Source: Lanius collurio
Lineage: Eukaryota > Chordata > Aves > Passeriformes > Laniidae
Direction: 5' to 3'
Length of the DNA: 64,000 nt
Assembly: GCA_020086605.1 (NCBI GenBank)
Contig: JACBWW010000017.1
Location: 3,974,352-4,038,351 of the forward strand
The notes beneath the pieces were generated by a model. The model saw nothing but the letters and a program-made list of their open reading frames with translations. It had not been told where the DNA came from and ran no database searches. The translations under genes were made by a program, and so were the position numbers. Shown piece by piece: positions 12,711 through 26,200 of the stretch. Positions within the stretch are counted from its first letter, which is position 1; the number at the start of each line of letters is the position of its first letter.

Positions 12711-13556
12711 ATCCCCAGTTTAGGAAACCATTCTCCTTTCTCCAGCTGTGTGCAGCAGTGAGCAGGGCTGATTCAGCCCCAGCCATGTAAAGGCATGGCT
12801 GCCTCAAACCCTCATCCCAACCAGTGCAGCAACAATTCCCATCTCCTATTTCTCCTCTCCATTCTTTGGGACAACCCTTCTTCCATGAGGGTTTCACCAT
12901 TTGGTTGTGATAATGAATTTATGATTTTTATGCTTGTGCCAAGTCTACCATAAACTACAACAGCTTCCTAGAAAATAGTTTCTTTGGCTTAGCCAAGTAA
13001 GCCATTTTATGTATGTCCCACTTAAACACCTGAATTGAATGCTATATTTAAATGGGACAACAAATCAATACGCAATAGAGGATGTGTGTAAGGAGGGGAA
13101 ACCTAAAACCTCTCCAGCTTTGTTCCCAAAACATAAATTTGGAGAAGCAGGAGGAAAAGATGCCCATGAGACTGAATAAAACTGATCTGAACACATTCAC
13201 CCCAATCCTTATCTCTGGAAAACAATTACTCGTACAGATTCAATTAATTCTTGCAGTGTGTTAAAATTAATAAAGTAGAAGGAGAGAATGATGACATGGA
13301 TGATTTTTGATCAAATTTGAATTTACTTGTTTGATTTGGGAATAAAAGCTCGATTTGAGCTGTTCCATTTTCAAAATCTTACATTATCTATTGGAATTTG
13401 CAGTAAATTGATAGTTATTTATTGTCAAAGGTTTGGATAATGGGACTAGTTTCTACATACCCAAGAGATATAGAAGAGTTTAAAAGAGACCTATGATGTA
13501 TCAGATCCAATTGCACTCTGGAGCAACAAACTAGTGGTTTCCCAATTTTCAAAGAT
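12711..13556. other. Non-coding spacer between CR1 fragments
   Basis: AT-rich sequence between two CR1 pieces. I see nothing gene-like in it. Confidence 0.6.
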
Positions 13557-14205
13557 TCATCATAGAATGGTTTGTGTTGGAAGCGACATTAAAGACCATC
13601 CAGTTCCAACTCCCTTGCCATGGGCAGGGACACCTTTCACTAGACCAGGTCACTCAAAGTCCCATCAGCCTGGCCTTGAACACTTCCAGGAATGAGACAT
13701 CCACAGCTTCTCTGGCACACCTGTTCCAGTTCTCACACCGTCACAGAAAAGAATTTCTTTCCAATATCCAATCTAACCCTGCCCTTTTCCATTTAAAGCT
13801 GTCATGTCTTGTTCTATCACTGCATGTCCTCGACAAAAGTCCCTCTCCAGTAGCCCTTTTAGGTACTGGAACATGCTCTAAGGTCTCCCCAGAGCCTTCT
13901 CCAAGATGAAAAACCCCAACTCTCTCAGTCTGCCTGCACAGCAGAGGTGCTCCAGTGCCTGGATCATCTTCATGACCCTGCTCTGGACTCCTCCAGTAGC
14001 TCCATGTCCTTCTTACTTTGGTGGCCCCAGAGCTGGAGGAAGCACTGCAGGTGGGGTCCCACAAGAGTGGAATAGTGAGGCAGAATCCCCTCCCTCGACC
14101 TGCTCCCACACTCTTGTGATGCAGTCCAGGACACAGCTGACGTTCTGGGCTGCCAGTGCTCATTGCTGGGTCATGCCAAGCTTCTCATTAAACAGCCCTC
14201 CCACC
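13557..14205 (-). mobile_element. CR1 LINE 3' fragment, minus orientation, ~650 bp
   Basis: On the plus strand it begins with the reversed tail (TCATAGAATGGTTTGTGTTG) and runs through CCTTGCCATGGGCAGGGACA, CAGCCTGGCCTTGAACACTT, CAGAAAAGAATTTCTTTCCA, TCTCCCCAGAGCCTTCTCC, the block around CCAGAGCTGGAGGAAGCACT, and CAAGCTTCTCATTAAACAGC. These are consecutive blocks of the CR1 ORF2 end and 3' UTR in reverse. The right edge is soft: similarity fades after about 14205 and may reach 14265. Frames at 13574-13909, 13741-14163 and 13906-14232 are shadows inside this element. Confidence 0.95.
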
Positions 14206-17200
14206 TCAGGCACAACACAGCACACAGCATGATTTGTAGTGCCCAAGTCCTTCATGCCCACCAAGGGCCCGTGGCAGCCTGCTGTGCACAGGATCACAGA
14301 GTTACAAGAACCTTTCAAGAACAGATTTACAGAGGACATGGAGAGCACCACAAATGTTCACCCCTACTGAACCTGGACTTCTGCCTCTGAAGAAGCACTG
14401 CTGATCCATAACAAGCATTCACAACAGGACCAAGAGGACACTTTTATGATTATAATTGAATGTAGGTGTTTACTGCCAAAATGTGTTAAAAATATTTTCA
14501 CTGAGTAGATTTTTGTTTTGTGCTAAGGCCATATATCAGTAAAAGAGCTCTCAGAATAAACATTTGATGCTGGCAGATTAATTCTCCATGAATAAATTAG
14601 CTCAGATTTATGGTCCTGGCATCACATGTGAGATTAGGCATCCACACAGTGTTGACAGGCTCATCAGAATTGCCTTGACAGTTTAAGTAACATCTTTTGT
14701 CAAACTTTGCACCTTTGCTCCTAACCCTGTTTCTCTGAAGTCAGCAGGAAATTCCTATCATGAATGCAAACATTTTGCTTTGCTAGGGATTTTTCTGTGA
14801 CTTTTTCTTTTTTTGCTTTCATCTATAATTGCTGATTTTGTTTTGCTTTTACAATACAATTGTTCTTCCTTGAATTAGGGTGTCCCAGTTTCAAAAAAGT
14901 ACAAAGTTGGGTAATTCTTTTTTTTTTTTTCCATAATCAATACTTAATTATTTTTTGCCTCAGATATTTACTTTACGATGACAGTCTAGAAATGAAGCCT
15001 GTAAAAACTCTATCAAATGTATCTTTTATTTTTTTTCCCCATAATCATTATAAATATGAGGCATCCACCCCACAGTCAACACCAAAAACAACAACAGACT
15101 ATCAAGGCCTTGTGATCTCATCCTTTCTGGCAATTAATCTACACAGGGATGTCACCCCAGTCCTGCCTAGGAAAAGCTGAGTGGTAAGCAGGGTTCAAGG
15201 AAGCAATCTCACAGCCTTTTAATTTCCAAATGTTTCAAATTTCCTGACTTTTTTCTAGTAGTTGCAAATATTTAGTGTCAGAGATGTTACATTCCTCTGA
15301 CAACAGTGGAATCATAAAGTCTGGCATGGAGCTTCTTGGGCCTTACTCAAAGGACTTCCTGGATACACTTCTAATAAGTTAAGTATTTATATGGTTTTAA
15401 CAGATACAGTTTATTTAATTTCTTATCTGTTCTAGGAGGTCAGTTTTCTGCCAAGCACATTATTTATGTCTTGTGTCACCACTCCATAAATTCTTTATGT
15501 AGACTAATAATTTAGGTACCAATGTGTGCTATCAACAGCCATTTCTTGAACAACCCTTGCTTTTTCTCTGCCACACTGGTTTGTTTTCCTTCCACTTAGA
15601 GACAGAAGTAAAGAAGAGTAGCTTATTTCTTATGCTAGAGAGAGATTTCTGTCAAGAGATCTCAAAATGCCCGAGTATCAGTTTATTCCTGCTGTCATAT
15701 TTGTTAGTCTGTGCAATTTACAATAAGTCTTTTGTTTTACAGTGACAAGTGTAAGCTCCTGTCAAGCTGCAGTCTCTCATCTTGTTAATCAATGCAACTC
15801 ATGCTGACTCTTCCTGGGGCCCATCATTACTAGAAAGCAGATTATTATAAATCAACAAAGTTTCAGCTCTTGATTACTGACCTAATTAACTCAAAGGGAC
15901 AGGATAACATTGTAGAATTGGTGAATTCTACAAGTTCAAACCATTTTTTGTTGTAGTACCACCGAAGTGCCAGACCAAGGCATCTGTGTGTTAATAATCA
16001 CTGCACTCTGTTACAGGAACCTTTGCACAGTTTTACCCTGATGATATGCTTGTATCAGGAAGCTGATAAATTAGTATTTCTTTATAAAAAATTCCAATCT
16101 AGGGAGGTGTAGATACCATTTCTCAACTTGCTTAAGAAAATTCATGGAGTTAGGATTTTCTCTTAATTTCATTGGTACAATTATTTTATAGTTGTAGAGA
16201 TAAAACAAAGGCAATCCTAATTTGGACAATAGATAGTGATTAAAAACAAAATCCCCATTAAAGATGAAGAATCACTCTTTGAGCAGACTACTCAGCATAG
16301 ACTCTTTCCATGCATGTTCTTGGAGTAAAATATAGATGTAGAAGTAAATTACATATTCAGTTACAATCCCTTGAAATTACCACCTAATGTTTATCCAAAA
16401 CCCAAACTCCCTTAATAAAAATAAATTTACATGTTCATTGTCCCTGGATTTGCCTAGAGAAATAAGATACTTTAGTAAGAGATTTTAAGGTAGTGTTTTA
16501 AGAGTGTTAATCAAATGTTTGCTTCTTTTTCAATGTACTCTTCAAAAAGATAGCCTTCACAATAGAAAAGACATTTATCACTGGGATCCAACTATTAAAA
16601 ACTTAGTATGTAACCACTGGGTTTTTTTCAGATATTCCTTCTTGTATAAAAATGCTGAAATCCAAACCCATACCAATGCACTTTAGAAAGGCATCTGTAC
16701 AGAGTAACACTGAACATCTCGTGTGTAATATTCCCCAGAAAACAAAAAAGCTTTGTGCTAGACTCCTGTCAGCAGCTGCTTTTAACAGTGAGCTGACATG
16801 TTAGTAGTGGTATTATCTATTGGTTCCCTGGGTTGCAGTAGAGATGGAGAATTAAACCTCATATCAATTAAGGCTTGCCTCCCATTTCAAAGATTTAAAG
16901 TGATATTTGCAGTTTCTGTTATTGCTAAGGGCTCTATTACTTGGAAATAGTATCTCCAAATGAGATGGATCCTTTGTGGTGACAGTCACTGGCATGGAAA
17001 AACTTTGCACTTAAGATACCAAAGGAACCCTGCTCAATTAAGTACAGCCCTAATTGTTAACATTTATAATTTTTACTATAGGCATACCTATGAGGTCTCA
17101 CCATCCTCATGATTTCATTGACATTTTATACAAAAGAATGAGGAACTGTCCCTTCTCCCACAATAGAGTTTTCTTATGCACAGCTGTATGTGGGCCACTA

Positions 17201-20200
17201 TCGATATGCATTTTATTATCTGCATTGAAGTGGAGTCCTGAGGCAATAAATACTACTGCAATACACCTGTCTAAAGACCTCCAGGTTTATTCCTCTGTCA
17301 TTGTGTGGGAACAGGGATATAGAGGTTAATTACGATGTCTTGGGTATTTTCTTGAAGTGATTATTTAAACTGGAGTGGGAAAACCAATGTTTTCTGGGCT
17401 GGTGACTAAATGTCACACCTAACACACCCTCCCTTGTAGTAAAAGAGTTTCTTATTTAGAGCTGCCAATGTGATCCACTCAGGGCTGTGGGGCAGAGGGC
17501 AGCTCTTGGGAGCCACATGCTGCCCTAGAAGGAAGCAAATGTGGCAGGTCAGGAATCACCTTCCGGGTCACTGGTAAAAGCTGTCAGAACTGGAACTCAG
17601 GCTTAGTATTTCTTGCTTTGCACTCTCATCCTAGAATCAGCTCTGATCCTGCTGCACGTTTCATGGCACGTGCTGCCAGCAGGACTGCAGAAGGAGTCAT
17701 GAGAGTTTGAATTAAAACAGAATGCTGTCACTTTTGATTGAGACACCTCAGTGATTGCGTGCATTTCACTTAACACCTACAGGTCTATTTTCCAACTTCC
17801 TTCTTTTGTCTGCTATCCCTATGGAGAGGATGCTCCCTGTGAAATCAGATGCAATTAGTATAGTGAATATTAGCAACATCTTTACGTCTCCATATGAAAC
17901 CCCTGCAACACATAGTGAAAGCTAAAATAACAGAAATACTGCTACAGTGAAGAAGAAGAAAACCCCTGCATCACCAGAAAACCAGCAGCAATTCTACTTG
18001 AGATTTTCTTCATATTACCAGATAGGGAGGTGGATCAGAGAGAGATGAGGAAAGTAATGAGACATCCAATGAGTACAGCTTCTCTCTCCTCTGATCTATA
18101 AACTGAACAGAGGATCATTTATCTGCTGTGCAGTCCTCCCAGTCTCTCCCCTCCAGCAAAGAGCACCAGGAAAAGCTGCAGAGAGTCTTTCAAACACCTC
18201 AGAAAACAGAAACAATTGCAGAAGCAAATACATGCGGGGCCTTTGACAGTTCACAGACACACTTGCAGTGCTGCTTGGATTTCCACCACTGTGTTCTAAT
18301 ACACTGTGTACTCAAGCTGTCTCCACCTCTGCCTCTCATCTTCTGCCCCCAGGCTTCACTTCACACCTGCTTCATTGCTTTGCTTTTAGCTGAGTCCCAC
18401 TTGAACAGGCAGGACCACTGTAAAATGTCCCAGAAGTTCTTATGAAATGCACTGCTTTGCTCTGTGCAAAAATGTTTTCATGCTTGTATGAAGTCTGAAA
18501 TGTGGACTTCTGACCTTTTCCCCACAAAGCTGCCTCACACAGATCACACACTTACAGGTAAGAGCTGCCTATTCTCTGTGCCTGCAGTGTCTGAGATACC
18601 AGGGAGCCCTCCTTGGTTACTTGGCAATAAATGCAACTTTATTACTTGCTAACAAATGAAACACATAATAATGAAGTTGTTCCCCAGAGACAAAATATCT
18701 GTTAAATCTACGGGGGAAAAAAATGAACAAGCTCATTTTAATATCTTTGTAAATAGAAAGACCTCCTTAATCAGCATGAAGCTTAAATGAGGTACTTGCT
18801 TAGCAGGAGCACCTACACAGGAACTGATTTCATCAAATTGTCTGAGATGGCCCTCTACTCTGGATAATTTTCAAAGTGATTACTCCATCATGCTGGAGGC
18901 TGAGGAGTAGGGCATTACAGGTACTAACAGGAACCGGTGTCCTCTGTATTACAAGCTGTGACATTCAGATCAATTTTCACAATGTATCACATCTCACTTA
19001 CTGCTGCATTTGGGCTTCAAAGCCAACCCATTTCAGTACTCAGCTGCACGGGAAAATTAACTGCTGTGGCTACAAAGCAGAAGAAAATACATGGCTATGG
19101 ATAAATTGATATTGTTCTACTGCATGCACTCTAATCTCAAATAAAATCATTTTTATTCTGAGATAATATTTACTATGAAATTAAGACCTACGTAGCAATG
19201 GAAGTACAATAACTCTTTTATAGTTATATTGCTTTTCATAGGGGAAAATGAAAATTCTTGCAGCATTGATTATTACCCTGCATTGCTACAATGATCAATT
19301 AACCATTGATGTGTGTGTCAGCCTTCACCTTGGCTGGGGCCAAGGTAGCCACATGGCTCATTCATTTGTCAACTTCTGCTTTTTACCACATTTTATTTTC
19401 AGTCTTCCTCCATATAAGATTTCAGTCTTAAAGGCCTTGGCTACATAGTCACTGTCCACAAAGGAAAACTAGGACACTGCAACAAATCACTGCAGAAAAT
19501 GAAATGTGTATTAAGCATGGGAATTATTTCATCAAACGTAGATGCTTCTGACTATCTGACTTCTGAGCTGGTCATCTTCATCTTCTTTGGTATCCAACAG
19601 CCCTCACATGAGGCTGGATTCATCTCTTCCTAATACAGATATCTAAAATAGGTCAGAGGAATTGTACCCTAAACATGCTAATTTCCACTCACTATCAAGG
19701 AAGTCCAGAATAAGTGGCAGAAATAGAGAGATTCATGCTGTAGATGACTTGTTTGTATATATGTTGCCTGTATCACCTATTTGGTGGTTTAGTTTCACTG
19801 CTGAATAACTAAATAACTGCTTGAAGTTATTTATTCTCCTGTGAAAAACAAGTTTTATTTCTGTGGACCAGAAATACCACAGAAGTTAAATGCTTTTTAG
19901 AAATTATCTTTTCTGTTTTACTAAATGGGCTAAAATTAATTATACCTTGTTAAAAGAAATTAGTTCATTGAAATCTAAACTGAAATCCTCGCAGGAATGA
20001 TTTAAATGCTATTCACAAATAGTTAGTCTGGCGACCCTTTGCCCACAGAACATTTAAGTTGTTTCTCATATATAATCACTATACTGTAAGAACTGAGTAA
20101 TTCCTGCTAAAATGGAACAAGTTCAAAACCACATCTGAATTGCTGAAATCATAAATGGAAGTCTGATGACCTTTTAGTCATTTTTGATGTAAAAAGAAAA

Positions 20201-23200
20201 GCCAGGTTTATGTTTCTGCCCTAAACTCTGCAGCTTGTAATGAAAAAGAGTACCAGATTTGAGAAGCCTAGTTCATAAAGAACACAGAAATAAGTTGTCA
20301 CTCATCCTGCTGGGGACAGGCTTTTATTAGACAAAGACAGTGTCACACCCCCAGGAGACCTCTGCCAGAGAGCCCCAGGAATATTCCTTTAATTTGTATT
20401 TGAGATGACAGGTTGATATTTCTGCACTACACTGAGCAGAACCACCTGCTTCAACCACATTGGGATCAGTCACTGCCTCCCTGTGCTCCTCCATCTTCCA
20501 GCACTCTTAACAAGAATAACTGCATTTGACATCTCTAAGCTCTTCCAAGGAATATTTGAAAAGCCAGTTGATCAAAGTGGCTCTAGAACCTCAGTGCAGA
20601 GCATTATTTAATCAGCCCCCCAATAGGAAAAAAAACCACATAGAGCAGAAGGGAACAGTAGTAAAAAAAATCCTGTGTTTTACATTTATTCTCCTTGTTT
20701 AGTCTTGTCTTTTTTAAGACGTTTCCCTCAGTTTAGTTAAGTAATTTCATCTTGAAACAGCAGACTGTCCTGCTTCCAACATGCCCTCTCTACATCATTC
20801 TTATGAATTTGCTTGTCATTGTACCCTCAAGTCCATCCCAGCCTCTCTTACGTCAAGAGGACCTTGACACTGATTCCTAAAATCCATGGAATAACAGTTT
20901 CACAATATTGAGTAAGGTTTATACCTGTCCCTGTGGAAACTCTGCAGTAACTCCTCTCTGCAAACAAGAACTGTTTTCTCCTTCACTGCCAGGTCTCAGC
21001 ATTGCCTGTGCAGCTATGGCAATCCAGGACTGGGCCCAAGAAACCCGTCCTGAGATTTGGAATTGGTTAGTTTGTTATAAGTGTCTCCTTTATTCCAGCC
21101 TCCTTTACAAGTTAAACTACCTCAATTTATACTTTCAGGAAGTTATGAAACAAGAGTAGTGACATTTCCCATTTGAAAGAGACATCTTCAAAGCTAGTGC
21201 TGGTTTGCTGAAATTTACTATGCTGAAAAAATCAGATCCTCACCCACTCCTCTTTTTTCTGGATAAAGCTTCAAGCTTCTTTCTTTAGAGGACCTAGATT
21301 GCAGCACTGAATAAACTTAATACCTAAACCATAAACAAAACCCTTGAGCCCAAAGAAAGAAAAACTAAATCTCTGACAGTCCCAAAAAACACAATGAGAG
21401 AACACCACTTAACCTTTAGTTTTGACTACACCTGGGAAATTCCATCACCTCTGGGCCATTACAGCTGTGCCGATTAGACCTGCTCTCAGCAGGGTTGCTC
21501 AGGATGGAGGATTAAAACACTGGTGTCAGCTGATAGTTCATCACTTGTAGATGAACAAGTGGGACACTTTTAGATTTCCCAGTGGAGGATAGGCCCTCAA
21601 GGCAGCTTTGTGCCTTATCAGGAAGGAAGGGGAAAGAAAAAAACCTAAAAGCACTTTGCTTTGACATCTACCTTCAGCACTTTACTCCCCAGCAGGAGGT
21701 TCAAACTTGTAAAATAGATTGCACTGTAAAAATTTCAACTGTCACTTGAAAATGTTGAGAATTAGACATTAATGCTGTGTTAGAGAAATTATGTATTTCT
21801 TTAGCATTGTATGTACATCAAACTTAAGTTAATCTCATCAGTCAGTTGGCTGAGAAATGAAAAGCTAGTTTTGAAATACTGATATAGCTTCATATGGAGA
21901 TGGTTTTTAATAGACCAAAAAAAAATCCATGCACACACACCCCTAGAAATCAATATTTAAACTTTTCAGGAGAAAATAAAGTAATTCTCAATATTTTCCA
22001 TTTATGAAAGCAGATCTTGATACTAACACATCAAATGTAAGTAATTATTACTCATTTTTGTAATAGGCAGAATGACATGATTATTTTTTTGAACTTGCAA
22101 GATTTTTTGATAAGTTTTAGTTTGGAAAAAAAACTTCTTAAAAGAAAAGAAAAGAAGTTTTTTCAACAAATTAGGACCAGACATGAGAGTACTTAATCAA
22201 TCACTGCATTAATGAAACACACTTTTAAAAAATAATTTATATCCATATGACTACTTTCAGGCTGATAAATTTCTTGTTAGACCCAAATTTGCACAGTTCT
22301 TATTTGCCTTCATATTGATGATTTCCCATGTCCTTTTGAATTCTTTATCTGACACCATAGTCATTTAGGAGACTAATTTTTTCTCCAGTTGGATTACAAG
22401 TCTTAAGTTACAGGGATTTTTTGGGCCAATTACTGTCATTTCATTCTGCTCTGAGCACCATGGGAGTCCTGCTCTGTATCTTAGGCCTCAAAGGCATTAA
22501 AGTCAGACTCAATCATTCATAATTAAGGGTAATGATTATATCATGTCCGAAATCTCTCAGTATCTTTGCTTTAACTCTTCAGTCAGGCTCACCAGTTAAG
22601 ATAATTTTACTGTGTTCAAAACAAGAGTTCTCCCACCAGATTCCAACACACTGGGCAGCTCCTAATATTCTGTAACTCTGGCATCTTGTGCTTTGTGGAG
22701 CAGAATATCTTTCACCATTGTGCTGGAGAACATTCCAATCCCTCCAGAGCAAGCAGTGGAAATGAGTAATGTCAAAGAATGGAACATTATCCCACAATCA
22801 GAACACAAAAAGGGAGAGTGAGGAACCAGATCAACTCAAGACCTTTATCCATAATAGTGGGGACAGGTTGGAGGAAAGAGACAAAGGAATTCTTGTGGAT
22901 AGTAATCAAAGAATAAATATTCACGAGGAGTTGGGCTTGGAGAAGATGAGAAATTACTTTTTATCATTCAGTCCCTACTCAGGAAACAATTAGACCCAGG
23001 CTTGCTTTTGTTAAAAGCAGGATGTAGTTCTTGAGATAAGTTAGACAAGGACAGATTAATTCTCCATTCCCAAGGAACCCCTTTTCAATCTTCATCCTTA
23101 AACATCATGGAGTGGATCTCCTTATTACCATTTCTCTCTCTTGGAAAAGCCTTCAATAAGAAATTGCCAACATGTAAATTTACACCAACTTCACATCCTC

Positions 23201-26200
23201 TTGATCAAAAATAAAAAGCTTGTTTATAATTTATAATGTTGAGCAACATTGAAATATCTGCTTTATCAATCTTTTTTTCTTTTACTTGTTACTCTTTGAA
23301 AATTAATTATTTTTAAAACACTGCGAATATGTAATTGTGTACTTCAGTTGGCACCTTTTTTCTCTCTCAGAAGATGTGACAGCAGGAAGAAGGTGATGGC
23401 AGCCACTCTTAGGATGGACCACATGAGGACCTCACTTAGTTCTGTGCTTTCCTGTGCTGGACGTTCTACAAACCATTGTCAAACTCTTAAACAAGTGCCA
23501 GGATGAACAAATGCTTTGACCCTTTGGGGGTGCTTAGCACTAATCAAGCAATGGAATATCACAGCACATAACTATTTTGCCTCCTCATGGATGCAGGTTA
23601 TGGAAACTTGGCATAAAATAAACTTCTTAGGCAGTCAGTGTACAGTCAGGAAGAAATCAGATGACACAATGGTCTACCATGAGTTCAGGTTGTTTCTTTG
23701 CTTAGAAGCAAATTAACCAATCTAAGTTGGGGAGGAGAGGGTGTTGTTTGGTTTTGGTTTTTTATAACTACACACAGCTAACAAAACCAGCTACCTTTTT
23801 GTCCCAAACCTCGCACTCTACAGAACTCTGGCATTGCTTTCCTGTGAAACTGGAGCTGTGTTGAAAGTTAGAATGTACAACCTAGAATGGAAGTCAAATC
23901 TGTGCATCAAAGTGATAAAAACTAACATCAGTGAACAAGCTTCTGCAGTGATCTTATAAACCTATCCTGTGGGCAAACTCTGCTCTACTTTAAGAAGTTT
24001 ATTGTAACAGTATTGAATGGGGGAATTTGGAAACAAACCACAAGACTTGTGCCCTTATTTGCATGTTAATCCCTTCAATGCTTTCCCATGTCACAGCTAT
24101 TTTACAGCTTGTGGATATTAGTGTCGACCCTGACTTCAAAGTGAAAGTTCATGGCCTTTGCTTATGTGTGCACTGGACTCTAATGTAGTAAATGGCACTG
24201 GTTCTTTCCCAACAGTTAAGTTCTTTGGCCACACACTTTGAAGTACAGTGCCAAAAAATGCACTGGTTGCAGATCCCTGACAAATCACATCAAATTCTGT
24301 CATGGTGAAATAAAATAAATCAAAAGTATTTTTCTCTGAACAGGACACAAATAATGTTCAAAGCTCCAAAACCCATATGAAACCACATTTATTATTAGCC
24401 TTCTGATCACAGGCAAAAACCAGGAATCTTTTGTTGCATAACATACTGGAAGAGGCCCAAACACTACTTGTTCTTCCTTGAAGAACTTGAGTAAGCAGGC
24501 AATAACTGTGGGAGAAATGACAGAGTGCTGTGATTCCCTTCTGCTCTTTCTCTCAGCTCTTGCTCTGGGAAACCTGGCTTGGCTATCTCAAGGGCCCTGG
24601 CCTCCCACTCACAGTAGCAGCCCCAAAACCTTAGGTGAGGATGTTGGTGTGCCATAATAACCTCAAAGGGCTGCACTCTTCCATTTTTCAAGTCCCCAGG
24701 GTTTCATTAGAGGATCTGCTAAATCAGGCTTGTATAGTCTGTCATTAACTGCAGAATTTAATTACACTGATTTGCATTTAGGAAAGACTGAAGCTTGCTG
24801 AGTTGTTGCTGTTATCATGCTGTGTTTATCTTTTGCTCTGTTTTCTAAAGGGTTTGTTTTGGTTTTTTTATGGTGCATAAAGGTCAGGGAGACAAACACT
24901 CTCAGTGCAAAGCCACTCCAGAAGATGCAGTCACACTGGAGACTTGGATAAATGCTTACTGGTAAGGGAACAGACTCTGCAGCAATGCTGGAATGTATCT
25001 ACCCCACACATCAGAACAGCAAACACTAGCCTGGTATGATCAAAAGAATTATGAGAAGAGTAAGATGATCCATTGAGACTCTGAAATGCACCCACGGGAT
25101 ACACATTTGCAAACTGCTTATTTAAAACATGTGAGTTCCCCATACCCATAATGTCATTGAGAAAATGCCTGCTGACTTCAACAAGAGCTCTGCTAAGCTT
25201 GACACTTTTGGTAATCGCATCTGTGTCACTGAACTGCTGATCAAGCTTTTTGCTCTCTATTAACTACATCATCCTGGATGAAGAATTGATATAAAAACAT
25301 CCTGGATTGTTCTCTCACTGTGGGAGTTTCAGCGATCTCGCTTGCAGTATTAATATGGTTTATATTCTGAGTATTGACAAAAAGATGTGATTTTCTTCAG
25401 AGTTCTTGCAGAGTGGAGAATACAAACGGTTCTGCTGTAGCTGAAAATCTCTTTTCATATCTTGCAGCATCTCTACTGCACCAAGTTCCTACTTCAGGTG
25501 TCTGTACAACACCAGAGGTCTAAGAAGCCATATGAAAAGCTCTTTCTATTCTTATTCTAAACATGGCCAAACACAATCACTCTGTGACAAAATAAAAAGA
25601 CTGCAGCTGGTAAGGAAATTAAATTTACTCCAGATCATCCAGTAATGCATTATAACATAAATGATGGAGAGATAACAATCAAGACAAGCATAAAAGTGTA
25701 TCAGAGAGCACTTTAAAAGTTTAATGCTCTATCTAAAAGAGCAAAAACCCACCTGGTAACCACATCTTTTTTTCTTTTTGATTGGTAGATAGATTAATAA
25801 GAAAAACAATGTATTAAGAGCGTTAATATGACATCTACTCTGTATTATTCATTTATCTCACAGCTCTTTTGAATCCCAGTAAATGCTACACCTTTTGCCA
25901 AATTTTTAAAATGGAAGACTATAATTCCAAAACCCAAGACATTCAAGATAGCTCATAAATTTTTCTCCAGTGCAACCCACCCCTTACTGGGCCTTATTTC
26001 CAAAAAATGCAGAGATTCTTCACCAAGAGTCTTCAATGTGTCTTCTCAAACACTGGAAAAATTAAAGCTTCCTACAGAAATCACTTCTGTAATTCTTGCT
26101 TTCATATCCTCAGAGTTTAAAAGCTTATATATTAGAACATAAAAAGAATTGTGCCTCTTCTTCTTTTTTTTTTTTAATATTTCAATATATTTTTCATTAT